64,000 bases of DNA from Allostella vacuolata (lineage in GTDB: Bacteria; Pseudomonadota; Alphaproteobacteria; ATCC43930; Allostellaceae), in assembly GCA_006739055.1 (NCBI GenBank), contig AP019702.1, positions 5,357,388-5,421,387 of the forward strand, given 5' to 3'. Under the pieces are notes generated by a model. The model was not told where the DNA came from, did not search any database, and worked only from the letters and a program-made list of their open reading frames with translations. Shown piece after piece: positions 48,997-57,147 of the stretch (position 1 is its first letter; every line of letters starts with the position of its first letter). The position numbers and the translations under genes are program-made.

Positions 48997-50622
48997 ATGG
49001 CGCTGCTGGAAGTCCGCGACCTGACGGTCACCTTCGGCGACGGGCCGCGGGCAGTCGAGGCGGTGCGGGGCGTGTCGTTCGACCTGGAACGGGGGGAGAC
49101 GCTGGCGATCGTCGGCGAATCCGGCTCCGGCAAGTCGGTGACCGCCCTCTCGATCCTGCAGTTGCTGCCCTACCCCCATGCGCGCCACGGCGCGGCGACC
49201 CGGATCCGCTTCGACGGGACCGAGCTGGTGGGGGCGCCGCCCGAGATCCTGCGCCAGGTCCGCGGCGGGCGCATCGGCATGGTCTTCCAGGAGCCGATGA
49301 CCTCGCTCAACCCGCTGCATACGGTGGCCCGCCAGATCGGCGAGACGCTGCTGCTGCACAAGGGCCTGACGGGGGAGCCGGCCCGCGCCCGCACGCTGGA
49401 ACTGCTGTCCATGGTCGGCCTTGCCAACGCCGCCGACCGGCTCGACGCCTATCCCCACCAACTCTCGGGCGGCCAGCGGCAGCGGGTGATGATCGCCATG
49501 GCCCTGGCGACCGAGCCCGACATCCTGATCGCCGACGAGCCCACGACCGCTGTCGACGTCACCATCCAGGCGCAGCTCCTGAAGCTGCTGAAGGAACTGC
49601 AGGCCCGCTTCGGCATGGCCATGCTGCTGATCACCCACGATCTCGGCATCGTCCGCAACATGGCGAGCCGGGTGCTGGTGATGACCCAGGGCGAGGTGGT
49701 CGAGGAAGGGCCGACCGCCGACATCTTCTCGTCGCCCCAGCACCCCTACACGCGCCGGCTGCTGGCGGCCGAGCCCAAGGGGCAGCCGCTGGTGCCGCCG
49801 GCGGATGCGGCCGAGATCATGCGCGGCGACGACATCAAGGTGTGGTTCCCGATCCGCCGCGGCGTGCTGCGGCGTACGGTCGGGCACATCAAGGCGGTCG
49901 ACGGGGTGTCGGTCAGCGTGCGCGAGGGGCACACCGTGGGCGTGGTCGGCGAATCCGGGTCCGGCAAGACCACGCTCGGGCTGGCGCTCCTGCGCCTGCA
50001 GCGCAGCGAGGGCCGCATCGCCTTCCTCGGCCAGCCGATCGACCAGCTCGGCTGGCGGGCGCTGCGCCCGCTGCGCCGCCAGATGCAGGTCGTCTTCCAG
50101 GATCCCTACGGCTCGCTCAGCCCGCGCCTGTCGGTGATGGACATCGTCGCCGAAGGCATCGGCGTCCACCGCCTCGCCCGCGATTCGGCCGAGAAGCGGG
50201 CCATGGTCGAGGCGGCGCTAGCGGAGGTCGGGCTCGATCCGGCGACGGCGGACCGCTACCCGCACGAATTCTCGGGCGGGCAGCGCCAGCGCATCGCGAT
50301 CGCCCGCGCGCTGGTCCTGAAGCCGCGCTTCGTGGTGCTGGACGAACCCACCTCGGCGCTCGACATGAGCGTGCAGGCGCAGATCGTCGACCTGCTGCGC
50401 GACCTTCAGTCGCGCCACCGGCTCGCCTACCTCTTCATCAGCCACGACCTGAAGGTGGTAAGAGCGCTGGCCGACACGGTGATCGTCATGCGCGACGGCA
50501 AGGTCGTCGAGGCGGGGCCATCGGACGAGATCTTCGACCGGCCGCGGATGGACTATACCAAGGCGCTGATGGCGGCGGCGCTCCGCCTGGAAGCGGTCGA
50601 GACGGGAGCGGTGAGGACCTGA
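48997..50622 (+). CDS. yejF: ABC importer ATPase YejF (two nucleotide-binding domains)
   Basis: This is a 541-residue tandem ATPase of the oligopeptide/Yej class. Walker A motifs GESGSGKS and GESGSGKTT lie near residues 37 and 317, and signatures [14 protein letters not shown] and [14 protein letters not shown] are in the two halves. ATG 48997 follows the yejE stop by one base. ghrA starts one base after its own stop, so the dehydrogenase is in the same operon. Confidence 0.93.
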   Translation: MALLEVRDLTVTFGDGPRAVEAVRGVSFDLERGETLAIVGESGSGKSVTALSILQLLPYPHARHGAATRIRFDGTELVGAPPEILRQVRGGRIGMVFQEPMTSLNPLHTVARQIGETLLLHKGLTGEPARARTLELLSMVGLANAADRLDAYPHQLSGGQRQRVMIAMALATEPDILIADEPTTAVDVTIQAQLLKLLKELQARFGMAMLLITHDLGIVRNMASRVLVMTQGEVVEEGPTADIFSSPQHPYTRRLLAAEPKGQPLVPPADAAEIMRGDDIKVWFPIRRGVLRRTVGHIKAVDGVSVSVREGHTVGVVGESGSGKTTLGLALLRLQRSEGRIAFLGQPIDQLGWRALRPLRRQMQVVFQDPYGSLSPRLSVMDIVAEGIGVHRLARDSAEKRAMVEAALAEVGLDPATADRYPHEFSGGQRQRIAIARALVLKPRFVVLDEPTSALDMSVQAQIVDLLRDLQSRHRLAYLFISHDLKVVRALADTVIVMRDGKVVEAGPSDEIFDRPRMDYTKALMAAALRLEAVETGAVRT

Positions 50623-50623
50623 C

Positions 50624-51556
50624 ATGGCATTGGTGATCGTGAGCCGGGTGCATCCTTCGAGCGACGTGTGGGCCCCGGAGATGCGCCGGCTGATGCCGGA
50701 GATCGACATCCGCTACTGGCCCGACGTCGGCAATGCGGCCGAGGTGGAGGCGGTCCTGATGTGGCAGGCGCCGGACGGGCTGTTCGAGCGGCTGCCGAAC
50801 CTGAAGGCGATCTTCGCGACCGGCGCCGGGGTCGACGCCATCCTGGGCGACGCGCGCGTGCCCAAGCACCTGCCGCTCGCCCGCCTGGTCGACCCGTCGA
50901 TGACGGCCGAGATGAGCGAATACGTCGTGCTCCAGACGCTGCGCTTCCATCGCCAGGAGCCGACCTACGCCGCCCAGCAGCGCGACCGGGTGTGGACCGT
51001 CCATCCCCAGCCGCATCCGGAAGAGCGGCGCATCGGCATGATGGGGCTGGGCGAGCTGGGCCAGGATGCCCTGCGGATGCTGAAGCCGTTCGGCTTCGCG
51101 CTCGGCGGCTGGAGCCGCACCCCGAAGACGATCGACGGGGTCGAGACCTTCTCCGGGGCGGACGGGCTGCAGCGCTTCCTGGCCCGCACCGACATCCTGA
51201 TCAACCTGCTGCCGCTGACGGCGGAGACCGAGAACATCATCGATACCAAGCTGCTTTCGGCCCTGCCGAAGGGGGCGTTCCTGGTGAACTGCGCCCGCGG
51301 CCGCCACGTCGTCGACGCCGACCTGCTGGCGGCGCTCGATTCGGGCCAGCTGGCCGGTGCGGCCCTCGACGTGTTCCACCAGGAGCCGCTGCCGGGCGAA
51401 CATCCCTACTGGTCGCATCCCAGGGTGATCCTGACCCCGCACGCGGCCGCCCTGACCAATCCGCTGACCGCGACCCCGCAGATCGTCGACAACCTGCGAC
51501 GGGTCGAGGCCGGCCAGCCGCTGGTCAACCTGGTCGACCGCAGCCGCGGCTACTGA
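50624..51556 (+). CDS. ghrA: Glyoxylate/hydroxypyruvate reductase A-type dehydrogenase
   Basis: This is a 310-residue D-2-hydroxyacid dehydrogenase. The nucleotide motif is GMMGLGELGQDALRML and the catalytic triad is visible as Arg in NCARGRHV, Glu in HQEPLPGEHP and His in TPHAAAL. The short length and TGAGVD-like substrate loop fit GhrA, which reduces glyoxylate and hydroxypyruvate with NADPH. Its placement one base after yejF is striking but the functional link is unclear. Confidence 0.88.
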   Translation: MALVIVSRVHPSSDVWAPEMRRLMPEIDIRYWPDVGNAAEVEAVLMWQAPDGLFERLPNLKAIFATGAGVDAILGDARVPKHLPLARLVDPSMTAEMSEYVVLQTLRFHRQEPTYAAQQRDRVWTVHPQPHPEERRIGMMGLGELGQDALRMLKPFGFALGGWSRTPKTIDGVETFSGADGLQRFLARTDILINLLPLTAETENIIDTKLLSALPKGAFLVNCARGRHVVDADLLAALDSGQLAGAALDVFHQEPLPGEHPYWSHPRVILTPHAAALTNPLTATPQIVDNLRRVEAGQPLVNLVDRSRGY

Positions 51557-51628
51557 CCGCAGCCCGCTGGCGGCCGGGCCCGATCCGGTCCATATAGCCG
51601 CCATGATCGCGACCCACCGGCCCTGCAG

Positions 51629-52237
51629 ATGAGCGCGCCCGCCCGGCGCGCCATCCTCATCCTCCTCGTCGGCCTGGCGATGCTGGCAGCGACGCTGGGG
51701 GCGCTCTATCTGCTGCGTCCCGGCGCGCCGCGCCTCGTCGAGCAGGTCGGGCCGCAGATCGGCGGCCCCTTCGCGCTTACCGACCATGAGGGACGGCGGG
51801 TGACCCAGGCCTCCTATCCGGGCCGGCACCTGCTGGTGTTCTTCGGCTTCACCCACTGCCCGGATGTCTGCCCGCTGGCCCTGGGCGAGGTGTCGGTCGC
51901 GCTCGACGCGCTGGGGCCGGCGGCGGCCAAGGTGCAGCCGCTGTTCGTCACGGTCGATCCCGAGCGGGACACGCCGGCCGCCCTCAAGGACTTCGTCACC
52001 GCCTTCGACGACCGCATCGTCGGCCTGACCGGCTCCGCCGAGGAGGTGGAAGCCGCGGCCCGGGCGTATCGCGTCTACTTCAAGAAGGTGCCGGTGCAGG
52101 GCGCGCTCGGCTACACCATGGACCACAGCGCCTTCGTCTACCTGATCGGGCCGGGCGGAAAGCTGGAAGCCTTCTTCACCCACGAGACCAAGGGCGACGC
52201 CATGGCCCAGAAGATCCGCGGCTTCGTCGGGAGTTAG
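51629..52237 (+). CDS. SCO1/SenC-family copper chaperone-like protein
   Basis: This is a 202-residue membrane-anchored thioredoxin-fold protein. An N-terminal hydrophobic helix (AILILLVGLAMLAATLGALY) anchors it facing the periplasm. The CxxxC motif is THCPDVCPL and the copper-ligand histidine is in YTMDHSAFVYL. SCO proteins metallate the CuA site of cytochrome oxidase; no oxidase gene is in the window. Confidence 0.92.
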   Translation: MSAPARRAILILLVGLAMLAATLGALYLLRPGAPRLVEQVGPQIGGPFALTDHEGRRVTQASYPGRHLLVFFGFTHCPDVCPLALGEVSVALDALGPAAAKVQPLFVTVDPERDTPAALKDFVTAFDDRIVGLTGSAEEVEAAARAYRVYFKKVPVQGALGYTMDHSAFVYLIGPGGKLEAFFTHETKGDAMAQKIRGFVGS

Positions 52238-52249
52238 CTCCCGGGGAGC

Positions 52250-53026
52250 CTAGCCCTCGCGCACCACACGGGCCAGCGTCACCACGTCGACCGAGACGGC
52301 GCCGGCCGCCCGCAGGGCCCGCGTACAGGCCTCGACCGTGGCCCCGGTCGTCAATACGTCGTCGACCAGAAGCACGCGGCGCCCGGTGATCCGTGACCGG
52401 CGGCGGGGATGGACTTCGAACGCCCCGGCGACGTTGCGGAACCGGCCCAACCGCCGCAGCAGCCCCTGGGACGGCGTGCGCCGCCGCCGGACCAGCGCGT
52501 CGGGCACGGCCGTCCGCCCGCCGATCCGGGCCAGCGCCACCGCCAGCAGGGCCGCCTGATTGTAGCGGCGATAGACGAGACGGGTCCAATGCAGAGGCAC
52601 GGGCACGATCACCTCGGCCTCGGTCAGCAGCGGCCCCGCCGCGCGCGCCATCCACGCCGCGTAGGCCGCCGCGGCATGGGTGCGGTCGGCATGCTTGAAG
52701 CCCAGGATCAGCGGCCGGCTGGCATCGTCGTAGCGCAGCGCGGAGCGGGCGCGGTCGAACCCCGGCGGCTGCCGGGCGCATTCGCCGCACTCCACCCCAG
52801 CGCCCGGGTCGAACGCGAACGGCACCCCGCAGCGCCGGCAGCAGGGCGGGGCGATGAAGCCGACCTCGGCCCAGCATTCCGGACACAAGGCACCGTCCGC
52901 GGCGACGATGGTGCCGCAGGCGAGGCAGCGCGGCGGCAACAGCACGTCGACCACCCGCCGGCCGGCCGCCGTCGCCGCCCGCATGGCCTGGGCCGCAATT
53001 GCCGTCCGTGGTCGTGGCGCTTGCAT
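52250..53026 (-). CDS. comF: ComF-family phosphoribosyltransferase-like protein
   Basis: This is a 258-residue protein. An N-terminal zinc-ribbon (CLACGT, CPECW, CCRRCG, CGECA) precedes a phosphoribosyltransferase domain with VIVPVPLHWTRLVYRRYNQA and the PRPP loop VLLVDDVLTTGAT. Homologues take part in DNA uptake (ComF/GntX). It is divergent from the methyltransferase with only 24 bases between starts, so the promoters must overlap. Confidence 0.9.
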   Translation of the reverse strand: MQAPRPRTAIAAQAMRAATAAGRRVVDVLLPPRCLACGTIVAADGALCPECWAEVGFIAPPCCRRCGVPFAFDPGAGVECGECARQPPGFDRARSALRYDDASRPLILGFKHADRTHAAAAYAAWMARAAGPLLTEAEVIVPVPLHWTRLVYRRYNQAALLAVALARIGGRTAVPDALVRRRRTPSQGLLRRLGRFRNVAGAFEVHPRRRSRITGRRVLLVDDVLTTGATVEACTRALRAAGAVSVDVVTLARVVREG

Positions 53027-53050
53027 GATGCGGCGCCCATATTAGCCGCC

Positions 53051-53971
53051 ATGTCGTCCCTTGCCGATACCACGCTTCCGGCCGACCCGCCGGAGGGCAT
53101 GCGCGTCTTCGATCGCCGCGCCGTCCGCCACCACCGCGAGCGGGCCGCCGCCGCCTTCGCCGCCCACGCCTTTCTGTTCGAGGAGGTCGCCCAGCGCCTG
53201 GCCGACCGGCTGGACGACGTGCGCCGGCAGTTCGCCACGATCCTCGACCTGGGTGCCCGCGGCGGGGTCATGGCCCGGGCGCTCGCGGCGCGCGGCGGCG
53301 ATCCCTTCGTCGTCCATGCCGACCTCTCCCCGCGGCTGGTGGCGGGCCTGCCCCACCCGGTCGTGGCCGACGCCGAGGCGCTGCCGTTCGCCGGCGGCTT
53401 CGACCTGGTGGTCAGCTGCCTCGACCTGCACTGGATCAACGACCTGCCGGGCGCGCTGGTGCAGGTCCGCCGGGCGTTGCGACCGGACGGCCTGTTCCTC
53501 GCCACCTTCTTCGGCGGCGACACCCTGAACGAGCTGCGCGAGGCCTGGCTCGCCGCCGAGATCGAGGTCGAGGGCGGCGCCGGCCCGCGGGTCTCGCCGA
53601 TGGCCGACGGCCGCGATGCCGGCGCCCTGCTGCAGCGCGCCGGCTTCGCCCTGCCGGTGGTCGACAGCGACCGCATCACCGTCACCTATGCCGACCCGGT
53701 CACGCTGATGCGCGACCTGCGCGGCATGGGCGAGACGAATGCGGTCGACCTGCGCCGCCGCGGCGGCACCCGGCGCGACACCCTTTTCCGGGCCGCCGAA
53801 ATCTATGCCGAGCGCTTCGGCGACGGGGACGGCCGCGTGCGGGCGACGTTCGAGATCATCACCATGACCGGCTGGGCGCCGCACGCCAGCCAGCCCAAGG
53901 CGCTCAAGCCCGGCAGCGCCGCCTTCCGCCTGGCCGAGGCGCTGAACGGGCCCGGCCTTAGTCCGAGGTGA
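53051..53971 (+). CDS. BioC/NDUFAF5-like methyltransferase-domain protein
   Basis: This is a 306-residue SAM-binding Rossmann protein. The N-terminus reads MRVFDRRAVRHHRERAAAAF, then ILDLGARGGVMARALAARGG for the cofactor site and SCLDLHWINDLPGALVQVRR. That combination is typical of the alphaproteobacterial/mitochondrial NDUFAF5 group linked to complex I assembly, though annotation as BioC-like is common. ATG 53051 is used; a frame from 52409 is antisense to comF. The last 14 bases overlap the DUF1810 gene. Confidence 0.87.
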   Translation: MSSLADTTLPADPPEGMRVFDRRAVRHHRERAAAAFAAHAFLFEEVAQRLADRLDDVRRQFATILDLGARGGVMARALAARGGDPFVVHADLSPRLVAGLPHPVVADAEALPFAGGFDLVVSCLDLHWINDLPGALVQVRRALRPDGLFLATFFGGDTLNELREAWLAAEIEVEGGAGPRVSPMADGRDAGALLQRAGFALPVVDSDRITVTYADPVTLMRDLRGMGETNAVDLRRRGGTRRDTLFRAAEIYAERFGDGDGRVRATFEIITMTGWAPHASQPKALKPGSAAFRLAEALNGPGLSPR

Positions 53972-54392
53972 CCGCAAGCCGTTCGAGCGTGCGCCGGTCC
54001 GGCTCGCCGCCGAAGTACTTCGCGGTCGCCGCGGCGAAGTCCGTGTCCTCGGGCGCGGCGCGGCCGAAGAGGGTCATGCTCGACCGGAACTTGAGATCGT
54101 CCGGCTTGCCCAGAATCTCTGCAATGGAGCGCCCCTCGACGCGGTTGACTAGCCGCGTGCACTCCCGCAGCCGGGCACCCAGGACGGGATGGGCCAGGTA
54201 GGCCCGCGCCTCGTCGATCGAGACGATCGCGAAGCGTTGCGCCATCGGGCTCGTGCCCAGGCCGCGCAGCTGCGGGAAGACGAACCACATCCAGTGACTC
54301 GTCTTCCGGCCGTCCGCCAGCTCGCCCAGGACCCGGCCATAGACCGGGTCCTGGGCCGCGACGAAACGCTCGAGGCCGTGCGGGTCGGTCAT
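53958..54392 (-). CDS. DUF1810 family protein
   Basis: This is a small soluble protein of 144 residues with the family pattern DPHGLERFVAAQDPVYGRVL, WMWFVFPQLRGLG and PVLGARLREC. The function is unknown. ATG 54392 overlaps the stop of the ABC-F gene (ATGA), so it is expressed with that gene; the five extra residues upstream in frame are disregarded. Confidence 0.86.
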   Translation of the reverse strand: MTDPHGLERFVAAQDPVYGRVLGELADGRKTSHWMWFVFPQLRGLGTSPMAQRFAIVSIDEARAYLAHPVLGARLRECTRLVNRVEGRSIAEILGKPDDLKFRSSMTLFGRAAPEDTDFAAATAKYFGGEPDRRTLERLAVTSD

Positions 54393-55888
54393 TGCGCCTC
54401 CTCCCATCCTTCCACCTCCTTCATCCGGCCACCCTCGATCCGCAGCCAGCGGGTGCCGATGGCGCGGGCGAAGCTTCGGTCGTGGGACACCAGGACGCAG
54501 GTTGCCTCCTGGGCCAGGATCTCCGCTTCCAGCTGCTCCTGGCCGGCGATGTCGACATGGTTGGTCGGCTCGTCCATCAGGTAGAAGTTGGGTTCCGCCA
54601 GCCGGATCGCCAGCAGGCCGAGGCGCGCCTTCTGGCCGGGCGACAGCCGGTCGATGGTCTGGGCCTGCTTCTCGATCGGGAAGCCGGCGCCGGCCAGCAG
54701 GCTGCGGGTGCGCTGGTCGCCCAGGCGGAAGGTGCCGCCGATCAGCTCGGCCGGCGTCTGCCGCGGCGGCAGCTGGGACATCTGCTGGTCGAGATAGCCC
54801 ATTACCGCCGAGGGACTGACCCGGATACCGGGCACGCCGTCGGCTTCCAGCACCGCGCGGCGCAACAGGCCGACCAGCTGCGACTTGCCGACGCCGTTGC
54901 GGCCGACCAGGACGATGCGGTCCTGCTGGCGCACGTCGAGCTTGCCGGTGCGGAACAAGGCCCGCCCGTCCGGCGTGCGCACGGTGACGTCGTCGAGCGA
55001 GGCCAGCACCCGCGCATGGGTGCCCCGGCTGGCGAGGCGGATGTCCGCCGCGCGGGTGGTCCTGGCCGGCCGCAGCGTCTCCTCCAGGGCTTCGGCGCGC
55101 TGCGCCATCTGCATGGATTTCTTCTGCGCGGCGTCGCTGCGGCTGTTGATGCCGATGTTGCGCAGCTGGCCGGCGCTCTGCCGCAGCCGGGCCGCCTCCT
55201 TGGCGTCGCGGGCAAGGCGCGCGGCATCGGCCGCGTCATCCTCCGCCAGCGCCTGGCGGGCGGCGAAGTAGGGCCGGGCATAGAGCCGCGACACCTCCGG
55301 CCGCAGGAAGAGCGTGCGGTTGGTGGTCGCCTCCAGGAACTGCCGGTCGTGGCTGGCGATGACCATCGGCACCTGCCGCAGCGGGCTGGTGATCCAGCCT
55401 TCCAGCAGGCGGATCTTCTCCAGGTCCAGGTGGTTGGTCGGCTCGTCCAGCAGCAGTGCGTCGGGGTCGGCGATCCAGGCCCGCGCAATCAGCGCCAGCC
55501 GCTGCCAGCCGCCGCTCAGCGCGCGGACCGGCCGGGTGCGCAGGTCGCCCGGGGCTTCCAGCTCGTCCAGCACCAGGTCGACCCGCCAGCCCTGGCTCTC
55601 CCGGTCGGCCGGCGGGATCGAGCGGCGCACCGCCTCGGCCAGGGTCAGGTCGAGCAGGCCGGCCGGCAGGTCCTGCTCGACATGGCCGACCTTCAGCCCG
55701 CGGGAGCGGACGATGCTGCCGGCGGTCGGCTCGGCCAGGCCGGCCAGGCAGCGGAGCAGGGTGGACTTGCCACCGCCATTGCCGGCGACGAGGCCGATGC
55801 GGTCGCCCTCGGCGACGACGAGGTTGAGGTTCCGGAAGAGCGGTTCGGCGACGGTGATGCCGACGTTGCGCAGGCTGATCGAGCCCAT
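54389..55888 (-). CDS. ABC-F family ATPase
   Basis: This is a soluble tandem-ABC protein of 499 residues, without membrane segments. Domain 1 has AGNGGGKST (first Walker A glycine replaced by Ala), LSGGWQRLAL and LLLDEPTNHLDLEK. A charged linker of about 80 residues follows. Domain 2 has GRNGVGKSQ, LSPGQKARLGLL and LMDEPTNHVD. ABC-F proteins act on ribosomes in translation or antibiotic protection. Length and the upstream leader structure fit a resistance-type member better than EttA/Uup. ATG 55888 is preceded by GAGAGA; DUF1810 follows. Confidence 0.88.
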   Translation of the reverse strand: MGSISLRNVGITVAEPLFRNLNLVVAEGDRIGLVAGNGGGKSTLLRCLAGLAEPTAGSIVRSRGLKVGHVEQDLPAGLLDLTLAEAVRRSIPPADRESQGWRVDLVLDELEAPGDLRTRPVRALSGGWQRLALIARAWIADPDALLLDEPTNHLDLEKIRLLEGWITSPLRQVPMVIASHDRQFLEATTNRTLFLRPEVSRLYARPYFAARQALAEDDAADAARLARDAKEAARLRQSAGQLRNIGINSRSDAAQKKSMQMAQRAEALEETLRPARTTRAADIRLASRGTHARVLASLDDVTVRTPDGRALFRTGKLDVRQQDRIVLVGRNGVGKSQLVGLLRRAVLEADGVPGIRVSPSAVMGYLDQQMSQLPPRQTPAELIGGTFRLGDQRTRSLLAGAGFPIEKQAQTIDRLSPGQKARLGLLAIRLAEPNFYLMDEPTNHVDIAGQEQLEAEILAQEATCVLVSHDRSFARAIGTRWLRIEGGRMKEVEGWEEAQ

Positions 55889-56132
55889 GGTGCATCTCTC
55901 GCGACGGGTGCCGGCCATGCGCCCTCGGGCAGCGGCCGGATCACGGATCGAAAATCAGGAGAAGCAGCTGGCCCAGCATCGCTGGGCGGACAGCGCGAGA
56001 GCGCCGTTCCGGGCAGGCCCGACAGGATGGGACGCGACGGGTCGCGTCAGTTCCGAGCGGAGGCCAGCCCCGCAACGGAACGCTGCGGGGCACGCACAGG
56101 GCCACGGGAATGGTGCTGGATGTACGCGATCA
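55889..56132 (-). promoter_or_regulatory. Structured leader (attenuator-like) of the ABC-F gene
   Basis: Three strong hairpins lie between the leader ORF start and the ABC-F start: 56067-56091 (8-base stem, within the leader ORF), 56031-56048 (8-base perfect stem, overlapping the leader stop) and 55971-55987 (7-base stem, 3-base loop), the last followed on the transcript by a T-rich stretch. A weaker CCGGCC/GGCCGG pairing lies at 55911-55939. The 323-base gap holds no other gene. This layout fits ribosome-controlled attenuation. Confidence 0.5.
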
Positions 56133-56133
56133 T
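56047..56133 (-). CDS. Putative leader peptide of the ABC-F gene (28 residues)
   Basis: ATG 56133 is preceded by a strong Shine-Dalgarno (GGAAGGGAGG, 5 bases before the start). The frame encodes MIAYIQHHSRGPVRAP followed by 12 more residues and ends at TGA 56047-56049. Codons 15-22 form one hairpin and the stop codon touches the next, so ribosome stalling here could change folding downstream. It was not seen as a gene by length criteria; translation is inferred. Confidence 0.5.
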   Translation of the reverse strand: MIAYIQHHSRGPVRAPQRSVAGLASARN

Positions 56134-56173
56134 GCAGCCCTCCCTTCCATGGCCGGGCGTTGAAGCTGCGGGG

Positions 56174-56202
56174 GTGTTAGCGGGACGGAAACGGCCGCGC
56201 AA
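56174..56202 (-). promoter_or_regulatory. Candidate promoter of the ABC-F leader
   Basis: On the minus strand TTGCGC (56197-56202), 17 bases and TAACAC (56174-56179) precede the leader ORF; predicted transcription would start near 56167, about 35 bases before the leader ATG. It would let the ABC-F/DUF1810 unit be transcribed independently of argJ and the GNAT-Nudix gene. Confidence 0.45.
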
Positions 56203-56211
56203 GCACCATCG

Positions 56212-57147
56212 TCACAGCAGATCCCGCAGCATCGCCACCAGGGGCTCGTCGGCCGGCGGCATGGGGTAGTCGCGCAGACGGTTGGGCCACACCCAGGCGA
56301 GGCGCTGGCCCTCCTGCGGGGTGGGGGTGCCGCGCCAGTTGCGGCAGGCGAAGAGCGGCATCAGCAGGTGGAACGCCTCGTAGCGGTGCGAGGCGAAGGT
56401 GAGCGGCGCCAGGCAGCGCTCGGCGGTGTCGATGCCCAGTTCCTCGGCCAGTTCGCGGACCAGCGCCTGCTCCGGCGTCTCGCCCGCCTGCACTTTGCCG
56501 CCCGGGAACTCCCAGAGGCCGGCCATCGGTTTGCCGGCCGGCCGTTCGGCGATCAGCACCCGGCCGTCGGCATCGATCAGGGCGACCGCGGCCACCAGCA
56601 GGGTCGGCAGCACCACCGGCCGCCGGATCTCGTAGCGCACCGTCTCCACCGGCTGGCCGCGCAGCCGGCCCTGGACGCGCCCGGCCTCCTGCATCCCGGC
56701 CTTCTCGAGCACGCGGCGCGACGGGACGTTGTCGGGATGGACCTCGCCGAACACCATCTCGACCCCGTCGAAGGAGAAGGCGTAGCGCAGGGCCGCCTTC
56801 AGGGCTTCCGCCCCGTAGCCCTGCCCCCAGTAGGGGATGCCCAGCCAGTAGCCGACCTCGATCTCGCCCGGCCGCTCGGTCTGCTCCAGGCCGATATTGC
56901 CGAGGAAGCTGCCGTCGCCGCGCCGGGTGATGGCCAGCACCTCGGCGTGCCCGGCCTCCCGGTCGGCGGCCACCTGGGCGATGAACGCCTCGGCGGCCCC
57001 GTCCGGGTAGGGATGGGGCAGGCGCTGGGTAAAGCGTGCGACCTCCCACGGCGCAGCCAGGGCCGCCACCGCCGGCGCGTCGGCCGGCGCCAGCGGCCGC
57101 AGGACGAGGCGCGCCGTGGTCAGCGCATCAGCTGCGGTAGCTGCCAT
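56212..57147 (-). CDS. GNAT acetyltransferase fused to MutT/Nudix hydrolase
   Basis: This is a single 311-residue frame with two enzymes. Residues about 1-175 are a RimJ/RimL-type GNAT domain (ARLVLRPLAPADAPAV, VGYWLGIPYWGQGYGAEALK, HPDNVPSRRVLEKAG). Residues about 180-311 are Nudix, with the box GKVQAGETPEQALVRELAEE then LGI, and EFPGG before it, like 8-oxo-dGTPase MutT. ATG 57147 lies inside argJ (20-base overlap) in another frame; there is no later start before the GNAT domain. No stop separates the domains. Confidence 0.87.
   Translation of the reverse strand: MAATAADALTTARLVLRPLAPADAPAVAALAAPWEVARFTQRLPHPYPDGAAEAFIAQVAADREAGHAEVLAITRRGDGSFLGNIGLEQTERPGEIEVGYWLGIPYWGQGYGAEALKAALRYAFSFDGVEMVFGEVHPDNVPSRRVLEKAGMQEAGRVQGRLRGQPVETVRYEIRRPVVLPTLLVAAVALIDADGRVLIAERPAGKPMAGLWEFPGGKVQAGETPEQALVRELAEELGIDTAERCLAPLTFASHRYEAFHLLMPLFACRNWRGTPTPQEGQRLAWVWPNRLRDYPMPPADEPLVAMLRDLL

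Noticed and set aside
54389-55888. Calling the ABC-F protein EttA or Uup
   Set aside because: Linker and C-terminus do not show the Uup coiled-coil tail, and the leader structure is atypical for housekeeping members; left as ABC-F.
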